Positions 29,481 to 41,281 of a stretch of DNA of 64,000 nucleotides are shown piece after piece. Every line of letters begins with the position of its first letter. Position 1 is the stretch's first letter. The translations under genes and the position numbers were made by a program. Source of the DNA: Ideonella sp. A 288 (lineage in GTDB: Bacteria > Pseudomonadota > Gammaproteobacteria > Burkholderiales > Burkholderiaceae_C); assembly GCF_002198735.1 (NCBI RefSeq), contig NZ_MWLO01000123.1:89623-153622 (forward strand), given 5' to 3'. The notes under the pieces were generated by a model. It saw only the letters and a list, made by a program, of their open reading frames with translations, was not told the DNA's origin and did not search any database.

Positions 29481-29494
29481 TTGAGCCATATCAA
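29481..29494 (+). promoter_or_regulatory. FNR-like box upstream of hemN
   Basis: TTGAG-CCAT-ATCAA matches the FNR consensus at 9 of 10 positions and lies 34 bases before the proposed hemN ATG. A class II position would put the transcript start at the ATG itself, so either the message is nearly leaderless or the true start codon is further in. It could also act on the divergent fnr gene. Confidence 0.6.
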
Positions 29495-29528
29495 GCTCGG
29501 CGAGCGAGGCTTTGGCACAGTCGCTGCC

Positions 29529-30938
29529 ATGCTGACGCGCCAAGATGAACAAGTCCCAGTCCTCACCGAGGAGATGCTCCATCGTCTCGACCGGCCAGGG
29601 CCCCGCTACACCTCGTACCCCACAGCCGATCGTTTCGTCGAAGCGTTCGGGCCGTCAGAGTACCGTCAGGCGCTCGAGCAGCGCGCCAGCGGTGCCACGG
29701 TCGGTGGCAAGGCACCGCTCTCGATTTACGTGCACATCCCCTTCTGCGAATCGGTGTGCTACTACTGTGCCTGCAACAAGGTCATCACGAAGCACCATGA
29801 GCGGGCGGCCGAGTACCTCGACGCCTTGGCGCAGGAGATCGACCTCCACGCCCAGGTGCTGGGACAAGACCATGCCGTGTCGCAGTTGCATCTTGGGGGC
29901 GGCACACCCACCTTCCTGACCGATCCCGAGCTCGAGCGCCTGATGAACGACATCAAGCGTTCCTTCCGCCTCGCGCCGAATGCCGAGGTCTCGATCGAGG
30001 TCGACCCGCGCACCGCCTCGCCGGATCGGCTGAAGGTTCTGGCGGACCTCGGATTCAATCGCCTGAGCTTTGGCGTCCAGGATTTCGACGCCGACGTCCA
30101 AAAGGCAGTGCATCGGCTGCAACCGTACGAATCCGTCCGCGACTTGATGGTGGCCGCCCGGACGATCGGTTTCGAGTCGATCAACGTCGACCTGATCTAT
30201 GGCCTGCCCAAGCAGACCGCCGATTCGTTCCGTCATACCGTGGCACAGGTGGCCGAACTTCGGCCCGACCGCATCGCGCTGTATGCCTACGCCCACCTGC
30301 CGCAGCGTTTCAAGCCGCAGCGGCGCATCGCGGTCGACCAGCTGCCGCCGCCCGATTCGCGGGTCCAGATGCTCGGTGGCGCCATCGCAGGCTTCATCGG
30401 CCATGGCTACACCTACATCGGCATGGATCACTTTGCGTTGCCCGGCGACTCGCTCGCGGCGGCCAAGCGGCAAGGCCGACTGCACCGAAACTTCCAGGGC
30501 TACAGCACGCAGCCGGATTGCGACCTGATCGCGCTCGGTGTGTCGGCCATCGGGCGCATGGGCACCACCTACAGCCAGAACGCCAAGACCCTGGACGAGT
30601 ACTACGATGCGGTGCGCCAGGGCAGTTTCCCGGTGGTGCGGGGCCTGTCCCTGACACGCGACGACCTCGTACGCCGCGCCGTGATCATGGCGTTGATGTG
30701 CCAGGGCCGAGTCGAGTTCGAGAGCATCGAACTGGCCCACCTGATCAACATGCGCGAGTACTTCCGCCAGGAGTTCGACGACCTTCGCGATCTCGAACGC
30801 ATGGGCCTCGTCGAGATGTCGGAACAAGCCGTCCATGTCACCGCGATGGGCTGGTACTTCGTCCGCGCGGTGGCGATGGTCTTCGACCGCCACCTGCGCA
30901 ACGACAAGGTCCGCGAACGCTTCTCGCGCATCATCTGA
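29529..30938 (+). CDS. hemN: oxygen-independent coproporphyrinogen III oxidase
   Basis: The 469-aa radical-SAM enzyme converts coproporphyrinogen III to protoporphyrinogen IX without oxygen, supplying heme in microaerobic cells. The radical-SAM motif appears as CESVCYYCAC. The HemN signatures GPRYTSYPTA and HLGGGTPTFL are present. The ATG at 29529 is preferred because TEEMLHRLD corresponds to a conserved segment; the ATG at 29574 is an alternative. It is divergent from fnr, with an FNR-like box between. Confidence 0.96.
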   Translation: MLTRQDEQVPVLTEEMLHRLDRPGPRYTSYPTADRFVEAFGPSEYRQALEQRASGATVGGKAPLSIYVHIPFCESVCYYCACNKVITKHHERAAEYLDALAQEIDLHAQVLGQDHAVSQLHLGGGTPTFLTDPELERLMNDIKRSFRLAPNAEVSIEVDPRTASPDRLKVLADLGFNRLSFGVQDFDADVQKAVHRLQPYESVRDLMVAARTIGFESINVDLIYGLPKQTADSFRHTVAQVAELRPDRIALYAYAHLPQRFKPQRRIAVDQLPPPDSRVQMLGGAIAGFIGHGYTYIGMDHFALPGDSLAAAKRQGRLHRNFQGYSTQPDCDLIALGVSAIGRMGTTYSQNAKTLDEYYDAVRQGSFPVVRGLSLTRDDLVRRAVIMALMCQGRVEFESIELAHLINMREYFRQEFDDLRDLERMGLVEMSEQAVHVTAMGWYFVRAVAMVFDRHLRNDKVRERFSRII

Positions 30939-31007
30939 GGTGCGGTCGCGGCCTGAGCCCCTGACACCAGGGTCCTGCCGCGCCGACTGACGAATCGAGG
31001 GCCGCAG

Positions 31008-31700
31008 ATGGAGTGGGCACTGGTGCTCAGCACCGCCCTGATGGGTCTGGCGGGCACGCCGCATTGCCTGGCGATGTGCGGTGCCTCATGCACCGCGTTG
31101 ACTGCCGGTCGTGGCGCTGCGTCGACATGGGCCTTTCACCTTGGTCGATTGATCTCCTACGCCCTGGCAGGTGCCGTTGCCGCGGCCAGCGTGGGCGCAT
31201 TGGCCGCGTTGGGACAGGCCGTGTCGGTTCTGCGGCCTCTGTGGACCCTTCTGCACGCATCGGCCCTGGCGTTGGGTCTTTGGCTGCTGTGGACCGGACG
31301 CCAGCCCGCTTGGATGGAGCGATTCGGACGATCGCGCGGCAATGCCACCTTGGTCACGGCGCCGGGATGGCAGCGGATGATCGGCCCGGGGCGCACGGCC
31401 GCGGCGGGCCTGGCCTGGGCAGCCTGGCCCTGCGGGCTGCTGCAGTCGGCGCTTCTGGTGGCGGCGCTGGCCAATGGGCCGAGCGGCGGAGCCCTCGCGA
31501 TGGCGGCGTTTGCGGTGGCCTCGTCGACCGGGCTGATCGCCGGTCGCCTGGCATGGCGTCGGGTGTCGCGGGACGGCAGCGGATCGCCAGACGGAAGCGC
31601 ATGGATGATTCGCCTGGCCGGTGCCGCACTGGCCGGGGCGTCGGGCTGGGCGCTGGGACACGGCGTGTGGATGCGCGTTGCCGACTGGTGCGCGACCTGA
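31008..31700 (+). CDS. sulfite exporter TauE/SafE-family membrane protein
   Basis: The 230-aa membrane protein has about six hydrophobic helices. The first, LMGLAGTPHCLAMCG, resembles the HCxxMCG-like motif of the TauE/SafE (YfcA, UreH-like) group tied to metal handling, with a conserved Cys/His/Met set. It lies 69 bases after hemN in the cbb3 block, where such proteins are thought to help import or insert copper for the oxidase. That role is inference from location. Confidence 0.75.
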   Translation: MEWALVLSTALMGLAGTPHCLAMCGASCTALTAGRGAASTWAFHLGRLISYALAGAVAAASVGALAALGQAVSVLRPLWTLLHASALALGLWLLWTGRQPAWMERFGRSRGNATLVTAPGWQRMIGPGRTAAAGLAWAAWPCGLLQSALLVAALANGPSGGALAMAAFAVASSTGLIAGRLAWRRVSRDGSGSPDGSAWMIRLAGAALAGASGWALGHGVWMRVADWCAT

Positions 31701-31948
31701 TCCCCATAGGCCGTGTCAACGACGGCCACTGCAAGCAACGCCAGACGGACCGTGGGGGAAGTGGGCAAGACTGGCTGCATAGCGGTCGGGGCTGGCTCAA
31801 CGTACCGCGCCGACCGCTGGTGCCGGGTCGCGCACGGCCCGCTGACACATCGCCGTTCGGGCGCACCAATGAGTGTCGTCCGGCCGTCGCTCTGCCGTAA
31901 ACTTTCCGGGATTTCCTCACCACAGCGCAGCGCGCGGAGACAGCCCTC

Positions 31949-33202
<1,254 letters not shown>

Positions 33203-33518
33203 CGCGGTCCCGGGGCGTCTCCGGACGTCCCGGAGGGTCCCGCGAGAAACCCCAGATCGTTGATTCGACTGGGGTTTTCCTTTGCGCCGAGGCGCAGACC
33301 GTTCGTTGGCCCGGCGAACGCGAGGGTTTTGCATCGATGGCCGGGCGCACGCAGTCCGGTCGATCGACCGTCCCGGTCGCTGGCAAGCTGAACTCGGGCT
33401 GCGTGGGTTTCGAGGCCCGAGGTCACCTCGTCCAGCGCCTTTGAGGTAGCCTGCGCGCGAACGGCGTGTTTCGACGCACGCTCACCACTTGCCGACTTGG
33501 GTTGAGACGAGAACGCCG
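33203..33518. other. intergenic region between icd and the amidohydrolase operon
   Basis: This 316-base stretch contains the icd terminator in its first third. The rest has no convincing ORF, RNA gene or strong promoter match. It should contain the promoter of the three-gene operon starting at 33519, but no clear -35/-10 pair was identified. Confidence 0.5.
33247..33278 (+). terminator. intrinsic terminator of icd
   Basis: AAACCCCAG (33247-33255) pairs with CTGGGGTTT (33269-33277) across a 13-base loop; the right arm ends in four T residues. It lies 44 bases after the icd stop codon. Confidence 0.75.
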
Positions 33519-34367
33519 ATGAATCCGCTGATCAGCCGACGCCACTTCCAGGGGCTGGTGGCCGCCACCGCCGTCGGGTCTTGGCCCGCCGCGCGTGCCT
33601 CGGGCGAGATGGCGCTGTTCGATGCCCACATCCACTACAGCCACGATGCCGTGGACTTGGTGCCGCCCAGGCAAGCCGTGGAACTCTTGCGCAAGGCGGG
33701 GTTGCGCGGCGCGCTGGTGTCCTCGTCCGACGACGATGGCACGCAGCGACTGATGGCCGAGGCGCCCGATCTGATCGTGCCCGAACTGCGCCCGTATCGG
33801 CGACGCGGCGAGTTGAGCACCTGGATGCGTGACGACGGCGTGGTGCGCTACCTGGAAGAGCGACTTGCCAAGTACCGCTATGCCGGAATCGGTGAGTTCC
33901 ATTTGTATGGCCAGGATGCCGACCTGCCCGTCCCGCGCAGGATGGTGGCGCTGGCCCGCGAGCGCAAGCTCCTGCTGCATGCCCATTCCGACGTGGACGC
34001 GATCGATCGACTCTTCTCGCAATGGCCCGAGGCACGGGTGCTGTGGGCGCACTCGGGTTTCGACCGGCCCGACACGGTGCGCGAGGTGCTGCGCCGGCAC
34101 CGGCGTCTTTGGTGCGACCTGGCCTTCCGCGGAGACCATGCGTCTGGCACGCAGGTGGACGGCGCATGGCGCGAGGCCTTCACCGAGTTTCCTGACCGCT
34201 TCATGATCGGCACCGACACCTTCACGCCAGAGCGGTGGCACTACATCGGCTCGCATGCGAGCTACTCGCGCGGCTGGCTGGCCAGCCTCCCTGCGCCAGT
34301 GGCCGAGCGCATCGGCTGGCGCAATGCCGAAGACCTGCTGCGCGGGCTGCCACGGGCTCAGGGATGA
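33519..34367 (+). CDS. Tat-exported amidohydrolase-2 family protein
   Basis: The 282-aa protein has a twin-arginine-like leader (SRRHFQGLVAATA) and then a TIM-barrel metal-dependent hydrolase domain of the Amidohydrolase_2 type. Metal-site motifs are visible: FDAHIHYSH near the start of the barrel, GIGEFH, LLHAHSD, WAHSGF and MIGTDTF. The substrate is unknown. Its stop overlaps the next gene by 4 bases. Being exported and coupled to a secreted small protein and a di-heme peroxidase, it probably acts on a periplasmic substrate. Confidence 0.75.
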   Translation: MNPLISRRHFQGLVAATAVGSWPAARASGEMALFDAHIHYSHDAVDLVPPRQAVELLRKAGLRGALVSSSDDDGTQRLMAEAPDLIVPELRPYRRRGELSTWMRDDGVVRYLEERLAKYRYAGIGEFHLYGQDADLPVPRRMVALARERKLLLHAHSDVDAIDRLFSQWPEARVLWAHSGFDRPDTVREVLRRHRRLWCDLAFRGDHASGTQVDGAWREAFTEFPDRFMIGTDTFTPERWHYIGSHASYSRGWLASLPAPVAERIGWRNAEDLLRGLPRAQG

Positions 34368-34831
34368 GCCGCTCGGCGCCGCCACGCAGGGCGTCCCGTC
34401 ATTCGCAGAGCATCGGGTTGGCCGGCGTGTGGTGCTTGGGCGCGTTGATGGCGCCGATCGCCGCGGCATGTGGCAACGACTTGGCTGGGCCGGGCCGCCA
34501 ATTGCTGGATCGCGACGGCCTGCGCGCGGTCTTGTTGCCCAGTGTCTGGCCGATCCCGGTGGGCCGGCACTTCAACCTGACCTTGGCGGTGTGCCCGTCG
34601 GCCGAGGATGGGCGACTGGACGGTGTGCGTGTCGACGCCGACATGCCGAAGCACCGTCACGGCATGAACTACCGCGCCAGCGTCCAGTCCATCGGACCAG
34701 GGCGGTTCGAGGTGCAGGGCCTGATGCTGCACATGCCAGGGCGGTGGCGGTTCATCGTCGACGTCGACATGACACCCGTCGCAGGGGGCCCAAGAACACT
34801 GTGGCTGACGCACGAAATCGACCTGGAATGA
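34364..34831 (+). CDS. secreted YtkA/FixH-like protein with Met/His cluster
   Basis: The 155-aa protein has an N-terminal export signal ending in PIAAAC, a possible lipobox. A beta-rich domain follows that resembles YtkA-like or FixH-like Ig-fold proteins. Two Met/His clusters stand out, MPKHRHGM (Met94, His97, His99, Met101) and MLHM (Met121 to Met124), similar in kind to Cu(I)-binding sets in PCuAC-type proteins. Three tryptophans (about 62, 128 and 149) are present. It overlaps the genes on both sides by 4 bases, so all three are translationally coupled. The copper role is inference. Confidence 0.6.
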   Translation: MSRSAPPRRASRHSQSIGLAGVWCLGALMAPIAAACGNDLAGPGRQLLDRDGLRAVLLPSVWPIPVGRHFNLTLAVCPSAEDGRLDGVRVDADMPKHRHGMNYRASVQSIGPGRFEVQGLMLHMPGRWRFIVDVDMTPVAGGPRTLWLTHEIDLE

Positions 34832-36126
34832 TCCCTGTCGCCAACGGCAACGTGCCTGAACGTCGGCGCGCGTCGATCAGGGGATGGCTGGCAGTGCCGC
34901 TGATGGTGACCATGTCGGGGGCTTCACTGTCTGCAGCCGAGCCGGTGACGCTGCTCGACTTCACGTCAGCTGAACAGCGTCGGATCTTGCAGCATGGCCC
35001 CTGGCCGCCCCCGACAGCGCACGACGCTGGTAACGCGCACAGCGCAAGGCCAGCGGCAGTGGCGCTGGGTCAGAGACTGTTCTTCGATGCACGACTGTCG
35101 CCCGACGCTCGACTGGCTTGTGCGACGTGCCATGTGCCCAACCGAGCCTTTTCCGACGGCCTGGCCAGGTCGATGGGGCGGGGTGCGTTGGATCGCAACG
35201 CACCGTCGCTGTGGAATGCGGTGCACGAGCGCTGGTACGGCTGGGACGGGGCCTACGACAGCCTGTGGTCGCAGGCCTTGCATCCCTTGCTGAATCCGCT
35301 CGAGATGGCCTCCAGCGCCGAGCATGTGGCGGCCGTCGTGGCCGGCGACGACCAACTGGCGTGCCTGTACCAGCGCATGGTGGGCCCGTCGGCCCGATCG
35401 GCGGACCGCGCCGCGAGTGCCGCGCCCCGTGGCGAGGCCGTGGCCCTGAGCGCCGACCCCGAGACCACGCTGGTCAACGTTGCCAAAGGCCTGGGCGCGT
35501 TCGTTGCGACGCTGGTCTCGGGCCGCACGCCCTTCGACGACTTTCGCGACGCCCTGTCCAACGGCGATCGCGCCGCGGCCGCCCGCTATCCCTTGGCCGC
35601 CCAACGCGGCCTGCGCTTGTTCATCGGGCGAGGGCAGTGCAGCACTTGCCACGTCGGTGCGCGCTTCAGCAATGGCGAGTTCGGCGACATCGGCCTGGGT
35701 TTTTTCTCGCGGCCGGGTGTGGTGGACCCAGGGCGGCATGCCGGCATCCAGGCGCTGCGGGCCAGCCGCTTCAACCTTCTGTCCCGTTGGAGCGATGCGC
35801 CAGGCGACGAAGCGGCGCTCAAGACACGCCATGTGACCGGGCAACACCGCAACTTCGGCGAGTTCAAGGTCCCGTCATTGCGCAACGTGGCCGACACGGC
35901 GCCCTACATGCACGACGGCCAGTTGGCCACGCTGGACGATGTGGTGCGCCACTATTCCGACCTGAACCTGGACCGGCTGCACGCCGACGGCGAACGGATC
36001 CTGGTGCCGCTGCACCTCACCGCCGCCGAGCGATCCGACCTGGTGGCCTTCTTGCGCACGCTGTCCGACCCGAAGGCGGGCCGGTGGACCGAGTCCCCGA
36101 TGAAGAGGAGCCCGTCCTGTCCGTGA
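34828..36126 (+). CDS. di-heme cytochrome c peroxidase (MauG/CcpA superfamily)
   Basis: The 432-aa exported protein has a signal peptide (cleavage near SLSAAEP) and two c-type heme motifs, CATCH at residues 98-102 and CSTCH at 271-275. TAPYMHDG near 358-364 is the typical C-terminal peroxidase signature. The family includes hydrogen peroxide-reducing CcpA enzymes and MauG/MbnH enzymes that oxidise residues in a partner protein. The neighbouring small secreted protein makes the second activity possible; the heme-ligand residue that separates the classes could not be assigned by eye. The start overlaps the upstream stop by 4 bases. Confidence 0.8.
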   Translation: MIPVANGNVPERRRASIRGWLAVPLMVTMSGASLSAAEPVTLLDFTSAEQRRILQHGPWPPPTAHDAGNAHSARPAAVALGQRLFFDARLSPDARLACATCHVPNRAFSDGLARSMGRGALDRNAPSLWNAVHERWYGWDGAYDSLWSQALHPLLNPLEMASSAEHVAAVVAGDDQLACLYQRMVGPSARSADRAASAAPRGEAVALSADPETTLVNVAKGLGAFVATLVSGRTPFDDFRDALSNGDRAAAARYPLAAQRGLRLFIGRGQCSTCHVGARFSNGEFGDIGLGFFSRPGVVDPGRHAGIQALRASRFNLLSRWSDAPGDEAALKTRHVTGQHRNFGEFKVPSLRNVADTAPYMHDGQLATLDDVVRHYSDLNLDRLHADGERILVPLHLTAAERSDLVAFLRTLSDPKAGRWTESPMKRSPSCP

Positions 36127-36253
36127 GACGCGTGCGCAGCATGCCCACACTCGTTTGCATGGCGCCGCGTAGTGGGATCGCGGCGCCGATGCAGCCGCCC
36201 AACATGGCAAGCATCGGCTGACGCGAAGTTCAGTCGAGGCCTTGCGCAAGAAG

Positions 36254-36288
36254 CTATGTTTCCATACAGTCTGGGTTTTCATACAGTA
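36254..36288 (+). promoter_or_regulatory. tandem LexA-like (SOS) boxes
   Basis: Two 13-base direct repeats, GTTTCCATACAGT (36258-36270) and GTTTTCATACAGT (36275-36287), differ at one base and recur every 17 bases. Each fits CTGT-N8-ACAG with one mismatch in the left half: CTAT at 36254 and CTGG at 36271. They lie just before the 28-codon ORF and about 205 bases before the repair-type helicase. LexA control is inferred. Confidence 0.45.
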
Positions 36289-36294
36289 GCCGCC

Positions 36295-36381
36295 ATGCGA
36301 CCCGCAGACTACCGGTACGTTTACCAACCCAAGGCTGACCGTGTTCCCGAATGGGTGCGGCGCGTTTGGGCATGGTTCTGA
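36295..36381 (+). CDS. possible 28-aa small protein downstream of LexA-like boxes
   Basis: An ATG 7 bases after the second LexA-like repeat opens a 28-codon ORF. The peptide is basic and aromatic, starting MRPADYRYVYQP and ending VRRVWAWF, with seven Tyr/Trp/Phe residues and a potentially membrane-seeking C-terminus. There is no obvious ribosome binding site, since the repeats occupy that position; translation from a very short leader is possible. No family was recognised. It may be an SOS-induced peptide or simply leader sequence. Confidence 0.3.
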   Translation: MRPADYRYVYQPKADRVPEWVRRVWAWF

Positions 36382-36490
36382 TGCCTGGCGGCGCACCGCA
36401 CACTGCGGTTCGCCCGGCAGTCGATCGCCACAGTGCACACAGCGACGACCCTTGCGGTGTCGCGGCAAGATCCACCGCAGCCCATTCCGC

Positions 36491-38875
<2,385 letters not shown>

Positions 38876-38998
38876 CGCCTCGGAGCACGAGCGCGGCTTG
38901 CACGGCACCCAGCCCAAGATGCCCGAAGGCGATGCGTGGCAGCATCCAGGGCGAACACAGGCTGCGCGTCGAAGGCGCACGACCCACGGGAGACCGAC

Positions 38999-39916
38999 AT
39001 GACCACCTCGAACACTCGACGCTCGGTGCTGGCGATGGCGGCCTTTGCGACCGCAGCATGCGCTGCTCGAAGCCAGTCCACCGGAGCCACTCGGATGACC
39101 ACCCGGCAGATCCCCTCGAGCCGCGAAGCCCTGCCCGTGATCGGGTGCGGCACCTACGTCGGCTTCGACCAATCGCCCGACAGCGCCGGATACTCCCAAC
39201 TGCCCGGGGTCGTGGATGCACTCTTTGCCGCCGGCGGGTCGGTCATCGACAGTTCGCCGATGTACGGCCGCGCGGAAGCGACAACCGGCGAGATCCTTGC
39301 TGCAGACGACCGCCGGCGCAAGGCCTTCGTCGCCACCAAGGTGTGGACGCAGGGCAGACACGAGGGTGTGCGTCAAATGCAGGAATCGATGCGCCTGCTG
39401 CGCACTGACCGCATCGATCTGATTCAGATCCACAACCTCGTGGACTGGAAAGTCCACCTCGCCACCCTGCGACAGTGGAAGGCGCAGGGGCTGGTCCGCT
39501 ACATCGGCATCACGCACTACACCGCGTCGGCCTATCCGCAGGTCGAGGCTGTGCTGCGGTCAGAGCGACTGGATTTCCTGCAGATCAACTACGCGATCGA
39601 CGACCGTAGGGCAGCGCAACGTCTGCTGCCACTGGCGGCGGACCGGGGTGTTGCGGTGATCGTGAACATGCCGTTCGGTGGCGGCGGACTGCTGCGGGGC
39701 CTGCTGGGCCGGCCCTTGCCGGCCTGGGCATCAGACATCGGCTGCACGAGCTGGCCGCAGGTGCTGCTCAAGTTCGTGCTGAGCCATCCCGCGGTCACCT
39801 GCACCATCCCTGGCACCAGGCGACGCGAGCACATGGCCGAGAATGCCGTCGCGGGCATGGGCCTCATTCCAGAGCTTGGATTCTGGCAAGACAAGTCGGT
39901 GGCCATCGGGGGTTGA
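38999..39916 (+). CDS. Tat-exported aldo/keto reductase
   Basis: The 305-aa protein has a twin-arginine leader (TRRSVLAMAAFATAACA), with a possible lipobox cysteine at its end. The aldo/keto reductase barrel follows: the catalytic tyrosine is in SSPMYGR, the lysine in VATKVW and the histidine in IQIHNLVDW; TIPGTRRREHMAENA is the NADP-binding loop region. Export of a normally cytoplasmic NADPH enzyme by Tat is plausible because Tat carries folded, cofactor-loaded proteins. The substrate is unknown. No partner gene is coupled to it. Confidence 0.82.
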   Translation: MTTSNTRRSVLAMAAFATAACAARSQSTGATRMTTRQIPSSREALPVIGCGTYVGFDQSPDSAGYSQLPGVVDALFAAGGSVIDSSPMYGRAEATTGEILAADDRRRKAFVATKVWTQGRHEGVRQMQESMRLLRTDRIDLIQIHNLVDWKVHLATLRQWKAQGLVRYIGITHYTASAYPQVEAVLRSERLDFLQINYAIDDRRAAQRLLPLAADRGVAVIVNMPFGGGGLLRGLLGRPLPAWASDIGCTSWPQVLLKFVLSHPAVTCTIPGTRRREHMAENAVAGMGLIPELGFWQDKSVAIGG

Positions 39917-40076
39917 ACTGCCCGCAGTGGGCACGGGTGTCGGCTTCAGTCGACGCGGCGGCGACCAGATCCTCCTCGGCACCGAACAGGCCACCGATAT
40001 CATCGCGGGCTGTCCTGCCAGCCACGCTGGCGGCTGTCCGGCGGTCGGTCCGGACACCGCCGATTGCGCTCGATCC

Positions 40077-41087
40077 ATGTCCATCGATCCCACTGACGCC
40101 ACTTCGCTGGCGATGACCCGCCGCCTCCTTCTCGCCGCCGCGGCTGGTGCCGCCACCAACGGCGTTGGCGGACTTGTCCAGGCCGCACCGTCGCCCCGGG
40201 CGGATCTGTCCTCCGTCACGCTGCGCGTTGGCACCTACAAGGGCAACTGGCGGGCGCTGATGACCGCCGCGCGGGCCCTGGACACGCCTTACAGGCTGGA
40301 GTGGCGCGAGCTGAACAATGGCACGCAACACATCGAGGCCATCCAGGCCGGCGCCTTGGACCTGGGTTTCGGCAGCGAGGTGCCAGCGGTGTTTGCGGCG
40401 CGGCAGAAGGCCGATGTGCGCTTCATCGCCGTCGTGCGCGAGGACTTGAACAACCTCGTCACCGTCGCCCGCCGTGACGCGCCCGTGCGCCGCATCGCCG
40501 ACCTGAAGGGCCGTCGCGTGGCGTTTTCTCGCGGCACCATTGCACACGCCTTCCTCAGCCGTCAATTGACGGCGGCAGGGTTGACGATGGCGGACATCTC
40601 GCCCGTTCACCTCAGCCCGGTCGACGCGCTGTCGGCCTTCGATCGAGGCGATGTCGATGGTTGGGCGATCTGGGGCTACAGCGGCCAACTGGCCCGCACG
40701 ACCCATGGCGGCCGCGTGATCCAGACCGCGGTGGGTCACGCGTCGGGCAACTTCCCGATCTATGCCCATCCGTCGTCGATCGGTCAGCCCGAGAAAGCGG
40801 CCGCGATCGCCGACTTTCTGTTGCGCCTGCGCGGTGCGTACCGCTGGGCCAACGGCCACTTTCTGGAGTTCGCCAGAGCGCAGAACGCGGAAACCCGGGT
40901 GCCGGTGGGCGACCTGGTGGAACTCTGGAACAACCGCAGCACCGACTACGACCTGCTGCCTGCCGATGCGCGCGCCGTGCTCGAACACCAACGCATGGCC
41001 GACCTGTTCCTGAAGGAGGGTGTGCTCGACGCACCCACCCAGGTGGCCGGGTTCTGGGATCACCGGTTCGATGCGACGCTGCGCTGA
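40077..41087 (+). CDS. ABC transporter substrate-binding protein (SsuA/nitrate-sulfonate-taurine type)
   Basis: The 336-aa protein has an N-terminal export signal with MTRRLLLAAAAGAA from residue 13, then a two-lobed periplasmic binding domain. Features such as GTYKGNWRALM, AGALDLGFGSEVPAVFA, LKGRRVAFSRGT and FDRGDVDGWAIW match the aliphatic sulfonate/taurine/nitrate binding family. No permease or ATPase gene is adjacent, so it is an orphan binding protein or works with a distant transporter. The ATG at 40113 is an alternative start. Confidence 0.82.
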   Translation: MSIDPTDATSLAMTRRLLLAAAAGAATNGVGGLVQAAPSPRADLSSVTLRVGTYKGNWRALMTAARALDTPYRLEWRELNNGTQHIEAIQAGALDLGFGSEVPAVFAARQKADVRFIAVVREDLNNLVTVARRDAPVRRIADLKGRRVAFSRGTIAHAFLSRQLTAAGLTMADISPVHLSPVDALSAFDRGDVDGWAIWGYSGQLARTTHGGRVIQTAVGHASGNFPIYAHPSSIGQPEKAAAIADFLLRLRGAYRWANGHFLEFARAQNAETRVPVGDLVELWNNRSTDYDLLPADARAVLEHQRMADLFLKEGVLDAPTQVAGFWDHRFDATLR

Positions 41088-41223
41088 TGGGGGTCAGCCG
41101 GCGGCGTCGACGATGCCTTCAGCCGCCCTGAGATGGTCCACGCGGCAACACACGGTGTCGGCCTGTGCCGTCTGACATCAACCACCGACGGTTGACGCGC
41201 ACCATCGCCGGGCGCGACAGACG

Positions 41224-41249
41224 AAAAAAAGCCCGCACGCAGCGGGCCT
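41224..41249 (-). terminator. intrinsic terminator of the cold-shock gene
   Basis: On the minus strand GCCCGC, a 5-base loop and GCGGGC (41231-41247) form a stem followed by seven T residues (41224-41230 as A on the plus strand). It lies about 35 bases after the csp stop codon. Confidence 0.88.
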
Positions 41250-41281
41250 TCGAAGTTCTTGGCCGACCTGCGGCGCGTTGA

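Larger units (their letters stand above)
36127..36490. other. intergenic region before the helicase gene
   Basis: This 364-base stretch lacks a confident gene. It contains the tandem LexA-like repeats (36254-36288), a 28-codon ORF (36295-36381) and about 110 bases of leader before the GTG start of the helicase. No terminator with a T-tract was found after the peroxidase gene. Confidence 0.5.
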
